64,000 nt of DNA. It comes from Actinomycetes bacterium. GTDB lineage: Bacteria > Actinomycetota > Actinomycetes > Propionibacteriales > Propionibacteriaceae. Within the stretch, counting starts at the first letter, position 1; each line of letters opens with the position of its first letter. Positions 54,654-63,295 of the stretch are shown here, in pieces. The stretch is from NCBI GenBank assembly GCA_021803025.1, contig JAJZQV010000002.1, positions 1 to 64,000 on the forward strand. Reading direction: 5' to 3'. The notes beneath the pieces were generated by a model. It was given only the letters and a program-made list of their open reading frames with translations. It was not told the origin of the DNA and did no database searches. The translations under genes were made by a program, and so were the position numbers.

Positions 54654-55078
54654 TCAGCTTTGGATTGCCTGTCTGTAATTGGCCAGCATCCGGTCGAGTT
54701 GCCGATCCTGGGTGGGGAGCAGCCAGCTGATGATCTTGTTCGCCAGAGGCCACTTGCTGGTGAACGCGAAGGCCAAGGACAGGGTCGTACCGTCGGAATC
54801 TTGGGTGGTGGTGAAGGTCCAGATGGCGCCCGTTGAGACGTGGTCGACGATGCGTTCGTTCGGGATGTATTCCTGACGGGTCCAGACGCCGTGGAACCGG
54901 CGGCCGAACGCCCGCCATGAGGTCTCCCACGTGGAGCCGACCCCTTCACGTGTGAGAGAAACGTTGGACAAGTCGACGGGCTCGGGGTCAGCGGCCACGA
55001 AGTTGGTCGGTTCCTTCACGCCACCTTCTCTACCGGCGCGTCAACGTGGATGCTCCAGCGGCGTGCTTGCAGTTCCAT
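54654..55078 (-). pseudogene. Second SRPBCC protein, interrupted near its N-terminus
   Basis: The body (from 55019 to 54654, 121 residues) reads NFVAADPEPVDLSNVSLTRE, WETSWRAFGRRFHGVW, FTTTQDSDGTTLSLAFAF and a C-terminal helix, clearly SRPBCC. The first 20 residues, MELQARRWSIHVDAPVEKVA, start at ATG 55078 after GGGAGGTCGCC and stop at TGA near 55019; the expected VFDHV-type link is deleted. So a small deletion has broken the frame. A GTG at 55019 might still allow an N-truncated product. Paralogue of the upstream neighbour. Confidence 0.75.
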
Positions 55079-55280
55079 GGCGACCTCCCAACTCCCGCGC
55101 ACCTGGTCGAGGGTGAACCTCAGCGAGACAGCTGCGGCACCCTCAGTTCAGTGTCCCTCGGTTCCTGAGACCTCGCCAATGACTCCTGCAAACGGGGACA
55201 AGACCCTGGCCCATCGAGGCGTCGGGCGGCGACTGCCAAGCAGGCGTCGCCGCATCCGCTCTTGCGATGTGAGCGACTTT
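55079..55280. other. Short region between SRPBCC genes and right repeat arm
   Basis: About 200 bases; presumably carries the promoter of the SRPBCC pair (minus strand). I see no additional feature. Confidence 0.4.
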
Positions 55281-55716
55281 GCCGAGAGTGGTGCGTTGGC
55301 CGGCCTGGGTCATGGCACGGCACTGCGGACGGGATGGGGGCCAGATTGCCGGGCACGCTGCCGTACCCGGCGTCGAGGGACGGTCAAACGCATTAACGGT
55401 TGTTATGGCGAGGCGAACACGGGTCGCCTGGGCCCTCAAACCCGATAACGGTTGATATGAGCCGGGTTTCGGCCCCCATAACAACCGTTTCTGCGCGGCC
55501 GGCAACAAAGCCCCCCTGAATCGCCGCTGTATTCAACCATAAACGCGTTCGAGCGCCCGTCGGCCACAACGCAACAGCGATGCACCAATGAAGGAGCCTC
55601 GACTGGGCCCAGCAGCCACGTCAGGATGGCCATGCCATCGACCTGCAGCAGAGTCATTCCAGAGGACTCCTCCCCGGCCGAGACGCCTCGACCGTCGATC
55701 CAGGGAACGACCGCTC
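55281..55716. repeat. Large inverted repeat, right arm (436 bp)
   Basis: Inverse of 52786-53221. The conserved motif AACGGTTGTTATG appears at about 55394-55406, AACGGTTGATATGA near 55447-55460 and CATAACAACCGTTT near 55477-55490, in the mirrored order of the left arm. Confidence 0.9.
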
Positions 55717-55799
55717 TTGCCGCACTGTGCGCGAGGGTAGCCAGGGCGGCTGCGGTGATCCCGACGCACGACGACCTGTCACGCCGCGGCTCAGTCGCT

Positions 55800-56231
55800 T
55801 CAGCTTCGACGGTTCGACAGGAGTTGGCGTACCGCGGGGAGGTCGTGATCCACGATTCGTCGGAGGCGTCCCCGTGGGGTGGCGTCAAGATCGGTGGGAG
55901 TGACTACCACCAGCGCGATGCCGTGTGCAGGGATGATCTCGTCGCGACGGGCGTCGTATCGAGCCCGCTGGATCCCGCGGTGAACTCCGCTCACCGTGAC
56001 GCGATCGGGCTTGTCGAAATGCGCGACAGGACGGTCGTGTTGCAGCTCCCGGTACTCCACCACGACGTTCGCCGCGGGCCAATAGCCATCGACTGGGAGC
56101 CGGACGCACCGCCCACCCTTGCCAGGGTCACCGAGCAGCCACTCAAAGCGATACTGGCGTTGGCCGACCTCACCCAAGGCCTGGTCGCACAGGTCTAGCA
56201 CGTAGTACTCGTCGCTTGTCTCTCGCCCCAC
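55800..56231 (-). CDS. Possible endonuclease-like hypothetical protein
   Basis: A 143-residue soluble protein. CDQALGEVGQRQYRFEWLLG, then GRCVRLPVDGYW, VVVEYRELQHDR, SGVHRGIQRARYDARRDEI, and GIALVVVTPTDL. The VEYRE-x-QH segment and the later Arg/Asp cluster have the look of a restriction-type or Vsr-like nuclease core. I recall similar actinobacterial hypotheticals but not a named family, so nuclease is a guess. It lies next to the inverted repeat and a MazEF-type pair. Confidence 0.65.
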   Translation of the reverse strand: MGRETSDEYYVLDLCDQALGEVGQRQYRFEWLLGDPGKGGRCVRLPVDGYWPAANVVVEYRELQHDRPVAHFDKPDRVTVSGVHRGIQRARYDARRDEIIPAHGIALVVVTPTDLDATPRGRLRRIVDHDLPAVRQLLSNRRS

Positions 56232-56287
56232 ATGAGGACTCTAACCAGGGACTCCGACACGTCCGGATCTGCCGCCGACCGTGCGGG

Positions 56288-56635
56288 TCAGAGTTGGAGG
56301 TGTAGTCGGAGTGCGTCGTCGAGTTCGGTGACCAAGTGGGTCGGTAGTCGGCCGATCACCGGGCCGATGCGTTCGACCGATACCGAGCGAACCTGTTCGG
56401 CCTGGGCCTTGGAGTCGGTGCGGATGCCGGTCTCCTCAGCGGGAAGAAGAACCTGGAACGGAAAGACCCTGGTCGTGTTGCTCGTGATCGGCACGACCGT
56501 GACCACGCCACGACCCAGCCGGGCTGCGGTCGCGTTGGCCCGGTCGTTGCTGACGATGACTGCAGGTCGGCGCTTGTCAGCCTCCCCAGGCCGCGCCGGC
56601 TCCAGGTCGGTAAGGCGGATCTCGCCCCGGAGCAT
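56288..56635 (-). CDS. MazF/PemK-type toxin
   Basis: A 115-residue endoribonuclease toxin of the MazF/PemK superfamily: LRGEIRLTDLEPARPGEADK at the start, RRPAVIVSNDRAN (the substrate-binding loop), VVTVVPITSNT around 44-54 and VLLPAEETG follow the fold. It cleaves RNA at short motifs when freed from its antitoxin. ATG 56635 overlaps the antitoxin stop (TGATG), a typical coupling. A weak spot is the absence of a clear promoter between the two. Confidence 0.87.
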   Translation of the reverse strand: MLRGEIRLTDLEPARPGEADKRRPAVIVSNDRANATAARLGRGVVTVVPITSNTTRVFPFQVLLPAEETGIRTDSKAQAEQVRSVSVERIGPVIGRLPTHLVTELDDALRLHLQL

Positions 56636-56862
56636 CAGCCGAGTCCGTCGGAGATGGTGGCCGCCCACGCCCGGGCGTCGCCGGAGTCTTCCCATTCCTG
56701 CCACGCCGCAGCGTAGGCGTCTTCCAGTTCCGGGTCACCCAGCAGCCGGATCGCCTGCTGAATCGCCGCTGACCGGGACTTCAGACCCGCAGCCCGGGCG
56801 TACTTGTCGAGAGTCTCAACCTCGCTCGGCGAGAGACTCACGCTCAGCTTCACCTGACTCAT
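56635..56862 (-). CDS. Ribbon-helix-helix antitoxin (MazE-type)
   Basis: A 75-residue antitoxin with an N-terminal RHH domain: QVKLSVSLSPSEVETLDKYA followed by LKSRSAAIQQAIRLL, the DNA-binding strand and helices, and an acidic C-terminal part (DPELEDAYAAAWQEWEDSG) that would wrap the toxin. The overlap TGATG with the toxin gene confirms the operon order antitoxin-toxin. It probably autorepresses from the region upstream of 56862. Confidence 0.88.
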   Translation of the reverse strand: MSQVKLSVSLSPSEVETLDKYARAAGLKSRSAAIQQAIRLLGDPELEDAYAAAWQEWEDSGDARAWAATISDGLG

Positions 56863-56947
56863 GCCACCAGGGTAGTACCAACGCGACTACCCCAGTAGCT
56901 TTACCGCTCATGGACTGCGTCCCTGTGATGTGGCGGGCCGTCCTCAC

Positions 56948-58021
56948 TCAGCTCGAAAACCGGAACTCCACGACGTCGCCGTCGGCCATGACGTAGTCCT
57001 TGCCCTCGATCCTCGCCTTGCCGGCCGCACGGGCGGCAGCGATGGAGCCCAGGGAGACGAGGTCGTCGTACGAGACGACCTCGGCCTTGATGAAGCCCTT
57101 CTGGAAGTCGGTGTGGATCACGCCCGCCGCTTCAGGGGCCGTGGCGCCCTTGCGGATCGTCCAGGCCCGGGACTCCTTCGGGCCCGTCGTGAGGTAGCTC
57201 TGCAGGCCGAGCGTCTCGAAGCCGACACGGGCGAGCACGTCGAGGCCGGGCTCCGCGATGCCGGCGTCGGCGAGGAACTCCGCCGCCTCGTCCGGCTCGA
57301 GGTCGACGAGGTCGGCCTCGAACTTCGCGTCGAGGAACACCGCCTCCGCCGGGGCAACGAGGCCGCTGAGCCTCGCCTTGAGCTCCTCGTCGGCGAGCTC
57401 GCCGGCGTCCATGTTGAACACGTACAGGTAGGGCTTGGCGGTGAGGAGGAAGAGGTCGCGGAGGAGCGTCGTGTCGAGGCCGGCCTGGAACACCCCCGTA
57501 CCGCTGTTCAGCACCTCCTGAGCGCCGAGCATCGCCTGCAGCTTCGGCTGCGTCTCCTTGCGGATCCGCGCCTCCTTCTCCACCCGCGGCAGCGCCTTCT
57601 CCATAGTCTGGAGGTCGGCGAGGATCAGCTCGGTGGTGATCGTCTCGATGTCGCTGCGGGGATCGACCTTCCCGTCGACATGGGTGACGTCGGGGTCGTT
57701 GAAGACTCTCGTCACCTGGCAGATCGCGTCCGCCTCCCGGATGTTCGCGAGGAACGCGTTGCCCATCCCCTCGCCCTGGCTCGCACCCTTGACGATGCCG
57801 GCGATGTCGACGAACGTCACCGTGGCGGGGACGACCTTCTCCGACTTGCTGAGGTCGGCGAGCACCGTGAGGCGGGGGTCCGGCACGCCCACGATGCCGG
57901 TGTTCGGCTCGATCGTCGCGAACGGGTAGTTCGCCGCGAGCACGTTGTTCCTGGTCAGCGCGTTGAACAGCGTCGACTTGCCTGCGTTGGGCATGCCGAC
58001 GATGCCGATAGTGAGAGCCAC
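56948..58021 (-). CDS. ychF: Redox-regulated ATPase YchF
   Basis: A 357-residue Obg-type GTPase-fold protein that hydrolyses ATP. P-loop GMPNAGKS at 9-16, NAGKSTLFNALTRN and DIAGIVKGASQGEGMGN (switch II). A coiled-coil segment spans about 120-200 and the TGS domain ends the protein (EVVSYDDLVSLGS). Acts in translation and stress responses. Nothing unusual in length or start. Confidence 0.95.
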   Translation of the reverse strand: MALTIGIVGMPNAGKSTLFNALTRNNVLAANYPFATIEPNTGIVGVPDPRLTVLADLSKSEKVVPATVTFVDIAGIVKGASQGEGMGNAFLANIREADAICQVTRVFNDPDVTHVDGKVDPRSDIETITTELILADLQTMEKALPRVEKEARIRKETQPKLQAMLGAQEVLNSGTGVFQAGLDTTLLRDLFLLTAKPYLYVFNMDAGELADEELKARLSGLVAPAEAVFLDAKFEADLVDLEPDEAAEFLADAGIAEPGLDVLARVGFETLGLQSYLTTGPKESRAWTIRKGATAPEAAGVIHTDFQKGFIKAEVVSYDDLVSLGSIAAARAAGKARIEGKDYVMADGDVVEFRFSS

Positions 58022-58117
58022 GGTCGGACAGCCTACGGCCCCCGCCCGTCGCGCTCCTGCCGGTACTGGCGCCCGAGCGGTCTTGCCGACACCTGCCGCG
58101 CGCCTCAGGCACTGCCC

Positions 58118-58685
58118 ATGACGAGCACGTACGACCTGTACGAAGGGCTGACGAGACTGCCGCTCGGGTCACGGGCCTCCTGGGTGCTGTACGCGCTCAA
58201 GGCGCCGACCTCCGGACGGTACGGCCCCAGGTGCGGACCCTGGCGCCGCACCATGCGGAGGTCGTCGTGCCGCTGCGCTGGAGCGTACGGAACCACATCG
58301 GCAGCCTGCACGCGATCGCCGCCGTCAACGGGCTCGAGGCGGCGATGGGTCTGCTCGCCGAGGCCACCTGGCCCCCGGGGGGAAGCGGTGGATCCCCGTG
58401 GGCATGACCGTGCGGTACGTCGCGAAGGCCACGACGGACCTGCGCTGCGTCGCGGACACCTCCACGGCGGGCTGGGAGCAGGCGGACGTGTCCGTACGGG
58501 TCACGGCCGTCCGGCGGGACGGTGTCGCCGCTGTCGAGGGTGTCATCACGATCCGCGTCAGCGACCGCCGGCTGACGGACCCGGCCGAGCACCGCGAGGC
58601 GGCTCACCGTCACGCGACGGTTCAGACTCCTCGTCGCTATCGCCCGTCGAAGTCCTTGACGATCTCGACGAAGACGTCCAGGTGA
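58118..58685 (+). pseudogene. DUF4442 (thioesterase-like) gene with two frameshifts
   Basis: Frame one from ATG 58118: TSTYDLYEGLTRLPLGSRAS, LYALKAP. Frame two: VRTLAPHHAEVVVPLRWSVR, NHIGSLHAIAAVNGLEAAMG. Frame three: GMTVRYVAKATTDLRCVAD, VSVRVTAVRRDGVAAVEGV. Together this is a hotdog-fold DUF4442 acyl-CoA thioesterase-like protein. Frameshifts lie near 58205 and in the G-run around 58376-58383. The C-terminal limit beyond about 58570 is uncertain because it runs into the convergent DinB gene. Confidence 0.78.
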
Positions 58686-59143
58686 CCGCTGTGCTGGGCG
58701 TACTCGCCGAGCACGTGGAGCAGGATCCAGCCGAGCGTGGGCGCCTCCTCCGCCGTCGCGAACCAGCCCCCGAGGGCCGCGCGGTCGGACAGCGACGCGG
58801 CCTCGACGATCTCGCGGGTCCGCGACGCCTGCGCGTCGAACAGCCCCGAGAGCTCCGGGTAGCCCCAGCCCTGGGGGACCTGGAACCGCCGGTTGGGTCC
58901 CCTGTCCCCCTGGGGGTCGCGCACGGGAAGGGCCGCGAAGCCCCAGACGAACCAGCGGCGCTCCATGAACACCAGGTGGGTGAGCATGCCGAGCGGCGTC
59001 CATCCCGACGGAAGGCATGAGCTCGTCCGGACGTCCTCGGGGAGGTCGGCCACCTGCGAGAGGACGTCGCGCCGGCGGGCGTCCAGGAAGTCGAGAAGCA
59101 TGAGCTTCTGCTCAGGCGCGTCGCTCGGGTAGCGGGGCTCCAT
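58637..59143 (-). CDS. DinB/DUF664 family protein
   Basis: A 168-residue four-helix-bundle DinB-like protein: LMLLDFLDARRRDVLSQVAD, GMLTHLVFMERRWFVWG, ILLHVLGEYAQHSGHLDVF with the metal-binding histidines in HLVF and the AQHSGH segment. These proteins often act as thiol transferases (bacillithiol/mycothiol-type) or are of unknown activity. ATG 59143 overlaps the stop of the upstream M18 gene (TGATG), forming an operon. Confidence 0.88.
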   Translation of the reverse strand: MEPRYPSDAPEQKLMLLDFLDARRRDVLSQVADLPEDVRTSSCLPSGWTPLGMLTHLVFMERRWFVWGFAALPVRDPQGDRGPNRRFQVPQGWGYPELSGLFDAQASRTREIVEAASLSDRAALGGWFATAEEAPTLGWILLHVLGEYAQHSGHLDVFVEIVKDFDGR

Positions 59144-60396
59144 CACGCACCTGCCCAGTACGCCACGAGCGCCCTGGCGAGGTGGCCCGGGTCGTCCACA
59201 CCGCACAGCTCCCGCGCCGAGTGCATGCTCAGGAGGGGGATGCCGACATCAACCGTCACGATGCCCAGCCTGGTCGCGGTGAGCGGTCCGATCGTGCTGC
59301 CGCACGGTACGGCGTTGTTCGAGACGAACTCCTGGGTCGGCACGCCGGCGGCGCGGCACGCGGCGTACCAGATCGCGGAGCCGGTCGCATCGGAGGCGTA
59401 CCGCTGCTGCGCGTTGAGCTTGAGCAGCGGCCCGTTGTTCGGCAGGGGCCGGTTCGTGGGGTCGTGGTGCTCGGCGTAGCTGGGGTGGACGGCATGGCCG
59501 GCGTCCGCGGACACGCACGTCGACGAGGCCAGCGCCTGCAGGTGGGCCGACTCGTCGAGCCCGAGGGTCGTTGTGAGGCGCCGCAGCACGTCGGCCAGGA
59601 ACGGCCCGCTCGCCCCGGACCGGGTCGAGGACCCGACCTCCTCGTGGTCGAAGGCGGCGAGGACGGCCAGCGACCTTCCTGCCGACGCCTCGTCGAGGAA
59701 GGCCACCAGCGAGGCATGGACCGACGAGAGGTTGTCGAGGCGCCAGGAGGCGAAGAACTCGCCCCGGGCGCCGAAGACCGCGCTCGGCTCGGTCGGGTAG
59801 CAGAACACGTCGTAGGCGGTGAGCTCGGCCCCGGGCGCCCCAGCCGCCGCGAGGAGGAGCTCGTACGGGTCGGGCCCGTCCCCGACCGCGTACACGGGCT
59901 GCAGGTGCCGCTGCCGGTCGAGCTGCACGTGGTCAGCGAGGGTGCGGTCGAGGTGGGGCGCCAGGTGCGGCACCCGGAGGATCGGGCCGGTCGCCACGAG
60001 TCGTACGTCGCCGTCACGGGTGACGAGACGGCCGGCGAGGCCGAGCTCCCGGTCAAGCCACGTGCCGAGCAGCGGACCGCCGTAGACCTCCACGCCGAGC
60101 TGCTTCCAGCCGGCGGACGACAGGAGCGGGTTCGGCTTGAGCTTCAGCGCGGGCGAGTCCGTGTGGGACCCGACGATGCGCACACCGTCCGTGGGCTCCC
60201 AGCCGTCGGGGATGCGCCACGCGATGACCGCGCCGTCCCGGACCGCGTACCCACGACGCTCCGGCTGCCAGGGGTCGGCCTCGCGGACGGCCGTGAACTG
60301 CGAGGAGTCGAGCCGCCTCGCGATCTCGGCGGCCGCGTGGTACGAGGTGGGCGATGCGGCGACGAACGCGGCGAGGTCGTCGATGTGGGAAGCCAT
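59143..60396 (-). CDS. M18 family aminopeptidase
   Basis: A 417-residue di-zinc aminopeptidase of family M18 (aspartyl aminopeptidase-like). Metal-binding and catalytic elements: VGSHTDSPALKLKPNP (His/Asp), AAFDHEEVGSSTRSGASG (Glu pair, His), and HSARELCGVDDPGHL near the end. It forms large oligomers in the cytosol. ATG 60396 is chosen (MASHIDDLAAF); ATG 60405 is also possible. Confidence 0.9.
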   Translation of the reverse strand: MASHIDDLAAFVAASPTSYHAAAEIARRLDSSQFTAVREADPWQPERRGYAVRDGAVIAWRIPDGWEPTDGVRIVGSHTDSPALKLKPNPLLSSAGWKQLGVEVYGGPLLGTWLDRELGLAGRLVTRDGDVRLVATGPILRVPHLAPHLDRTLADHVQLDRQRHLQPVYAVGDGPDPYELLLAAAGAPGAELTAYDVFCYPTEPSAVFGARGEFFASWRLDNLSSVHASLVAFLDEASAGRSLAVLAAFDHEEVGSSTRSGASGPFLADVLRRLTTTLGLDESAHLQALASSTCVSADAGHAVHPSYAEHHDPTNRPLPNNGPLLKLNAQQRYASDATGSAIWYAACRAAGVPTQEFVSNNAVPCGSTIGPLTATRLGIVTVDVGIPLLSMHSARELCGVDDPGHLARALVAYWAGA

Positions 60397-60480
60397 GGCT
60401 GCCATTCTGCCGACCACGGATCGGTGCCCGCCGGGTGTCGCACCCGGAAAGTGTCAGTGCCCCCCAGGAGAATCCCAGGT

Positions 60481-62031
60481 ATGGACGCCATCACGGTCAT
60501 CGTCACCCTCCTCGTGGGACTGCTGCTGGGTGCAGCGGCTGCCTGGGCGGTGATGCGGTCCCGCGCGTCGTCTGTCGCCGGGGAGCGCGAGACGAGCCTG
60601 CGCGCGGAGGCGGCGACGGCACGTGCGGAAGCGTCCGCGGCGCGCGCCGACCTGGCCCACAGCCAGACCGAGACCGAGCGGGCACGCGCCGACGTAGGCC
60701 AGACACGGGCCGATGCCATGGCGATCCGGGCCGAGATGGCCGAGCTGCAGGCGCGGATCGCGGGCGCAGAGGCGGAGCGGGACGCAGCGGTGCGTCGCGC
60801 CGAGGAGCTCGGGGCCGACCGGGAGTCGCTGCTCGCCCAGTTCAAGGCACTGTCCACCGAGGTCCTCGACCGCCAGAGCAAGGTCGCGGACGCGTCGGCC
60901 GAGCAGCGCCTGAAGGCGACGGAGATGGTCATGGCTCCCATGAAGGCGAGCCTCGACCGGTTCGAGGCCCGGCTCACGGAGGTGGAGAAGGAGCGCGTCG
61001 CCATCGCGTCCGAGCTGCGCGAGCAGGTACGGGCGGTCCAGCTCACCGGTGACCAGGTGCGACGCGAGACGACCGCGCTGACGACGGCGCTGCGCAAGCC
61101 GCAGGTGCGCGGCCAGTGGGGCGAGCTGCAGCTCAAGCGGGTCGTCGAGCTGGCCGGCATGCTCGAGCACTGCGACTTCGTCCAGCAGCAGACCAGCTCG
61201 ACGGACGACCGGGTGATCCGACCCGACCTCAAGGTCCTGCTCGCGGAGGGCAAGTTCGTCTACGTCGACGCGAAGGTCCCCCTGAGCGCGTTCCTCGACG
61301 CCCAGGAGGCCGCCGACGCCGCAGAGCGGCAGCGCTGCCTGGGCCTGTTCGCCAAGAACGTGCGTGGGCACGCCGACGCGCTGAGCGGCAAGCAGTACTG
61401 GAAGGCCGACGCGGCGACGCCGGAGTTCGTCGTGCTGTTCATGCCGAGCGAGTCGCTGTACGCCGAGGCCCTGCAGCAGATGCCGGACCTGACCGAGTAC
61501 GCGGCGGGCAAGAACATCATCATCGCGACGCCCTCGACGCTCATCGCGATGCTTCGCTCGGTCGCCTACGGCTGGCGCCAGGTCGCCCTGGCCCAGTCCG
61601 CCAAGGAGATCACGCACCTCGGCAGGGAGCTGTACGACCGGCTGGCCACGATGGGCACTCACTTCGACAAGGTCGGGCGCAGCCTCGGCACGAGCGTCAA
61701 GGCGTACAACTCGGCCGTGGCCTCGCTCGAGGGACGCGTGCTCGTCACGGCTCGCCGCTTCCGCGACCTGCAGGTGACGCAGGACGAGCTCGACAGCGTG
61801 AACCAGCTCCACGAGACCGTGCGCCAGATCGCCGCGCCTGAGCTGGTGGACGACGCCGTCCGGGTCACGCCGATGGTCGGCCGTGAGCTGCGCGCCCTCC
61901 AGTCGGTGCTCGACGACGAGGATCTGCCCTCGTCGGAGATCGAGCTCCTGCAGCGCCCGGAGCCGACGACCGAGGAGCTCGCCAGCGACGGCACACGTCC
62001 CGCGGCGGGTGGCCGCGCGACTAGTGTCTGA
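60481..62031 (+). CDS. rmuC: DNA recombination protein RmuC
   Basis: A 516-residue RmuC protein. One N-terminal transmembrane helix (about 4-24), then a long Ala/Glu/Arg coiled coil to about 200, then the conserved nuclease-like core (QWGELQLKRVVELAGMLEHC near 215, FVYVDAKVPLSAFLDA near 262, RSVAYGWRQVALAQSAKEI) typical of the family, a PD-(D/E)XK-like fold that limits sequence inversions. First gene of a run with ilvA and xseA. Confidence 0.92.
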   Translation: MDAITVIVTLLVGLLLGAAAAWAVMRSRASSVAGERETSLRAEAATARAEASAARADLAHSQTETERARADVGQTRADAMAIRAEMAELQARIAGAEAERDAAVRRAEELGADRESLLAQFKALSTEVLDRQSKVADASAEQRLKATEMVMAPMKASLDRFEARLTEVEKERVAIASELREQVRAVQLTGDQVRRETTALTTALRKPQVRGQWGELQLKRVVELAGMLEHCDFVQQQTSSTDDRVIRPDLKVLLAEGKFVYVDAKVPLSAFLDAQEAADAAERQRCLGLFAKNVRGHADALSGKQYWKADAATPEFVVLFMPSESLYAEALQQMPDLTEYAAGKNIIIATPSTLIAMLRSVAYGWRQVALAQSAKEITHLGRELYDRLATMGTHFDKVGRSLGTSVKAYNSAVASLEGRVLVTARRFRDLQVTQDELDSVNQLHETVRQIAAPELVDDAVRVTPMVGRELRALQSVLDDEDLPSSEIELLQRPEPTTEELASDGTRPAAGGRATSV

Positions 62032-62035
62032 CGAC

Positions 62036-63286
62036 ATGACTAGGGTGCCGACCGCTGCGGACGTCGACGCGGCGGCTGCACGACTCCAGGGGATCGTGAC
62101 GCGCACCCCACTCCAGCTGAACGTCCGGCTGTCAGCCCTCACGGGCGCGGACGTGTGGGTGAAGCGCGAGGACCTGCAGCCGGTCCGGTCGTACAAGCTG
62201 CGCGGCGCCTACAACCGCATCGCGCAGCTCACGCCCGAGGAACGCGCCGCCGGTGTCGTCTGCGCCTCCGCGGGCAACCACGGCCAGGGGGTCGCCTTCG
62301 CCTGCCGGCGGCTCGGGATCAACGGGCGCATCGTCGTCCCGTCCACCACGCCGCGCCAGAAGCGGGACCGGATGCTCGCGATCGGTGGCGACGCGGTCCA
62401 GCTCGTCGTGAGCGGTGACACGTACGACGAGGCGGAGGCCGCGGCGAGCGAGTACGCCGCAGCGACTGGCGCGGTGATCGTCCATGCGTTCGACCACCCG
62501 GAGACGATCGCCGGACAGGGGACGGTGGCTGCCGAGATCGTGGACGCACTGGGCCGGGCTCCTGACGTCGTGGTCGTGCCGGTGGGTGGCGGCGGGCTCC
62601 TCGCCGGAGTCGTCACCTGGTTCGCCGAGCGCAGGCCGGGTACTCGGGTGGTGGGCGTGGAACCCGCGGGGGCCGCCAGCCTGAGAGCCGCCCTCGACGC
62701 CGGCGGCCCGGTCGACCTCGAGCACGTCGACACGTTCGTGGACGGGGCCGCGGTCCGCCGGATCGGCGAGGCTCCGTACCAGGTGGTCGCCGCTGCCGGC
62801 ACCGAGGTCGTCACGGTCCCCGAGGGTGCGGTCTGCAGCGAGATGCTCGACATGTACCAGACGGACGGCATCATCGCGGAGCCCGCAGGGGCGCTCGCCA
62901 CCGCTGCGCTGCGGTCTGCGGTGCACGTGCAGCCCGGCCAGACCGTCGTCGCGATCGTCTCCGGGGGCAACAACGACGTGTCGCGCTACTCGGAGATCGT
63001 GGAGCGGTCGCTCGTGTTCGAAGGGCGCAAGCACTACTTCCTCGTGAACTTCCCCCAGGAGCCCGGCGCGCTGCGCCGGTTCCTCGACGAGGTGCTCGGA
63101 CCCGACGACGACATCACGCTCTTCGAGTACGTGAAGCGCTCCAACCGGGAGCTCGGGCCCGCCCTCGTCGGCATCGAGCTCGGCGACCCGGCCGAGCTCC
63201 CGGCACTCATGGCGCGCATGGCCGCCTCGCCCATGACGGTCGAGCCCATCGACCCCGAAGGGCCCTTCTACCGCTTCCTCATCTAG
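62036..63286 (+). CDS. ilvA: Threonine ammonia-lyase
   Basis: A 416-residue PLP enzyme converting threonine to 2-oxobutyrate. The PLP lysine is in SYKLRGAYN near 59-67, the glycine loop is VGGGGLLAG around 180, and the C-terminal ACT domain (EGRKHYFLVNFPQEPGALRRFL onwards) is the short single-ACT type for isoleucine/valine regulation. It starts four bases after rmuC ends. Confidence 0.92.
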   Translation: MTRVPTAADVDAAAARLQGIVTRTPLQLNVRLSALTGADVWVKREDLQPVRSYKLRGAYNRIAQLTPEERAAGVVCASAGNHGQGVAFACRRLGINGRIVVPSTTPRQKRDRMLAIGGDAVQLVVSGDTYDEAEAAASEYAAATGAVIVHAFDHPETIAGQGTVAAEIVDALGRAPDVVVVPVGGGGLLAGVVTWFAERRPGTRVVGVEPAGAASLRAALDAGGPVDLEHVDTFVDGAAVRRIGEAPYQVVAAAGTEVVTVPEGAVCSEMLDMYQTDGIIAEPAGALATAALRSAVHVQPGQTVVAIVSGGNNDVSRYSEIVERSLVFEGRKHYFLVNFPQEPGALRRFLDEVLGPDDDITLFEYVKRSNRELGPALVGIELGDPAELPALMARMAASPMTVEPIDPEGPFYRFLI

Positions 63287-63295
63287 CCCACCGCC

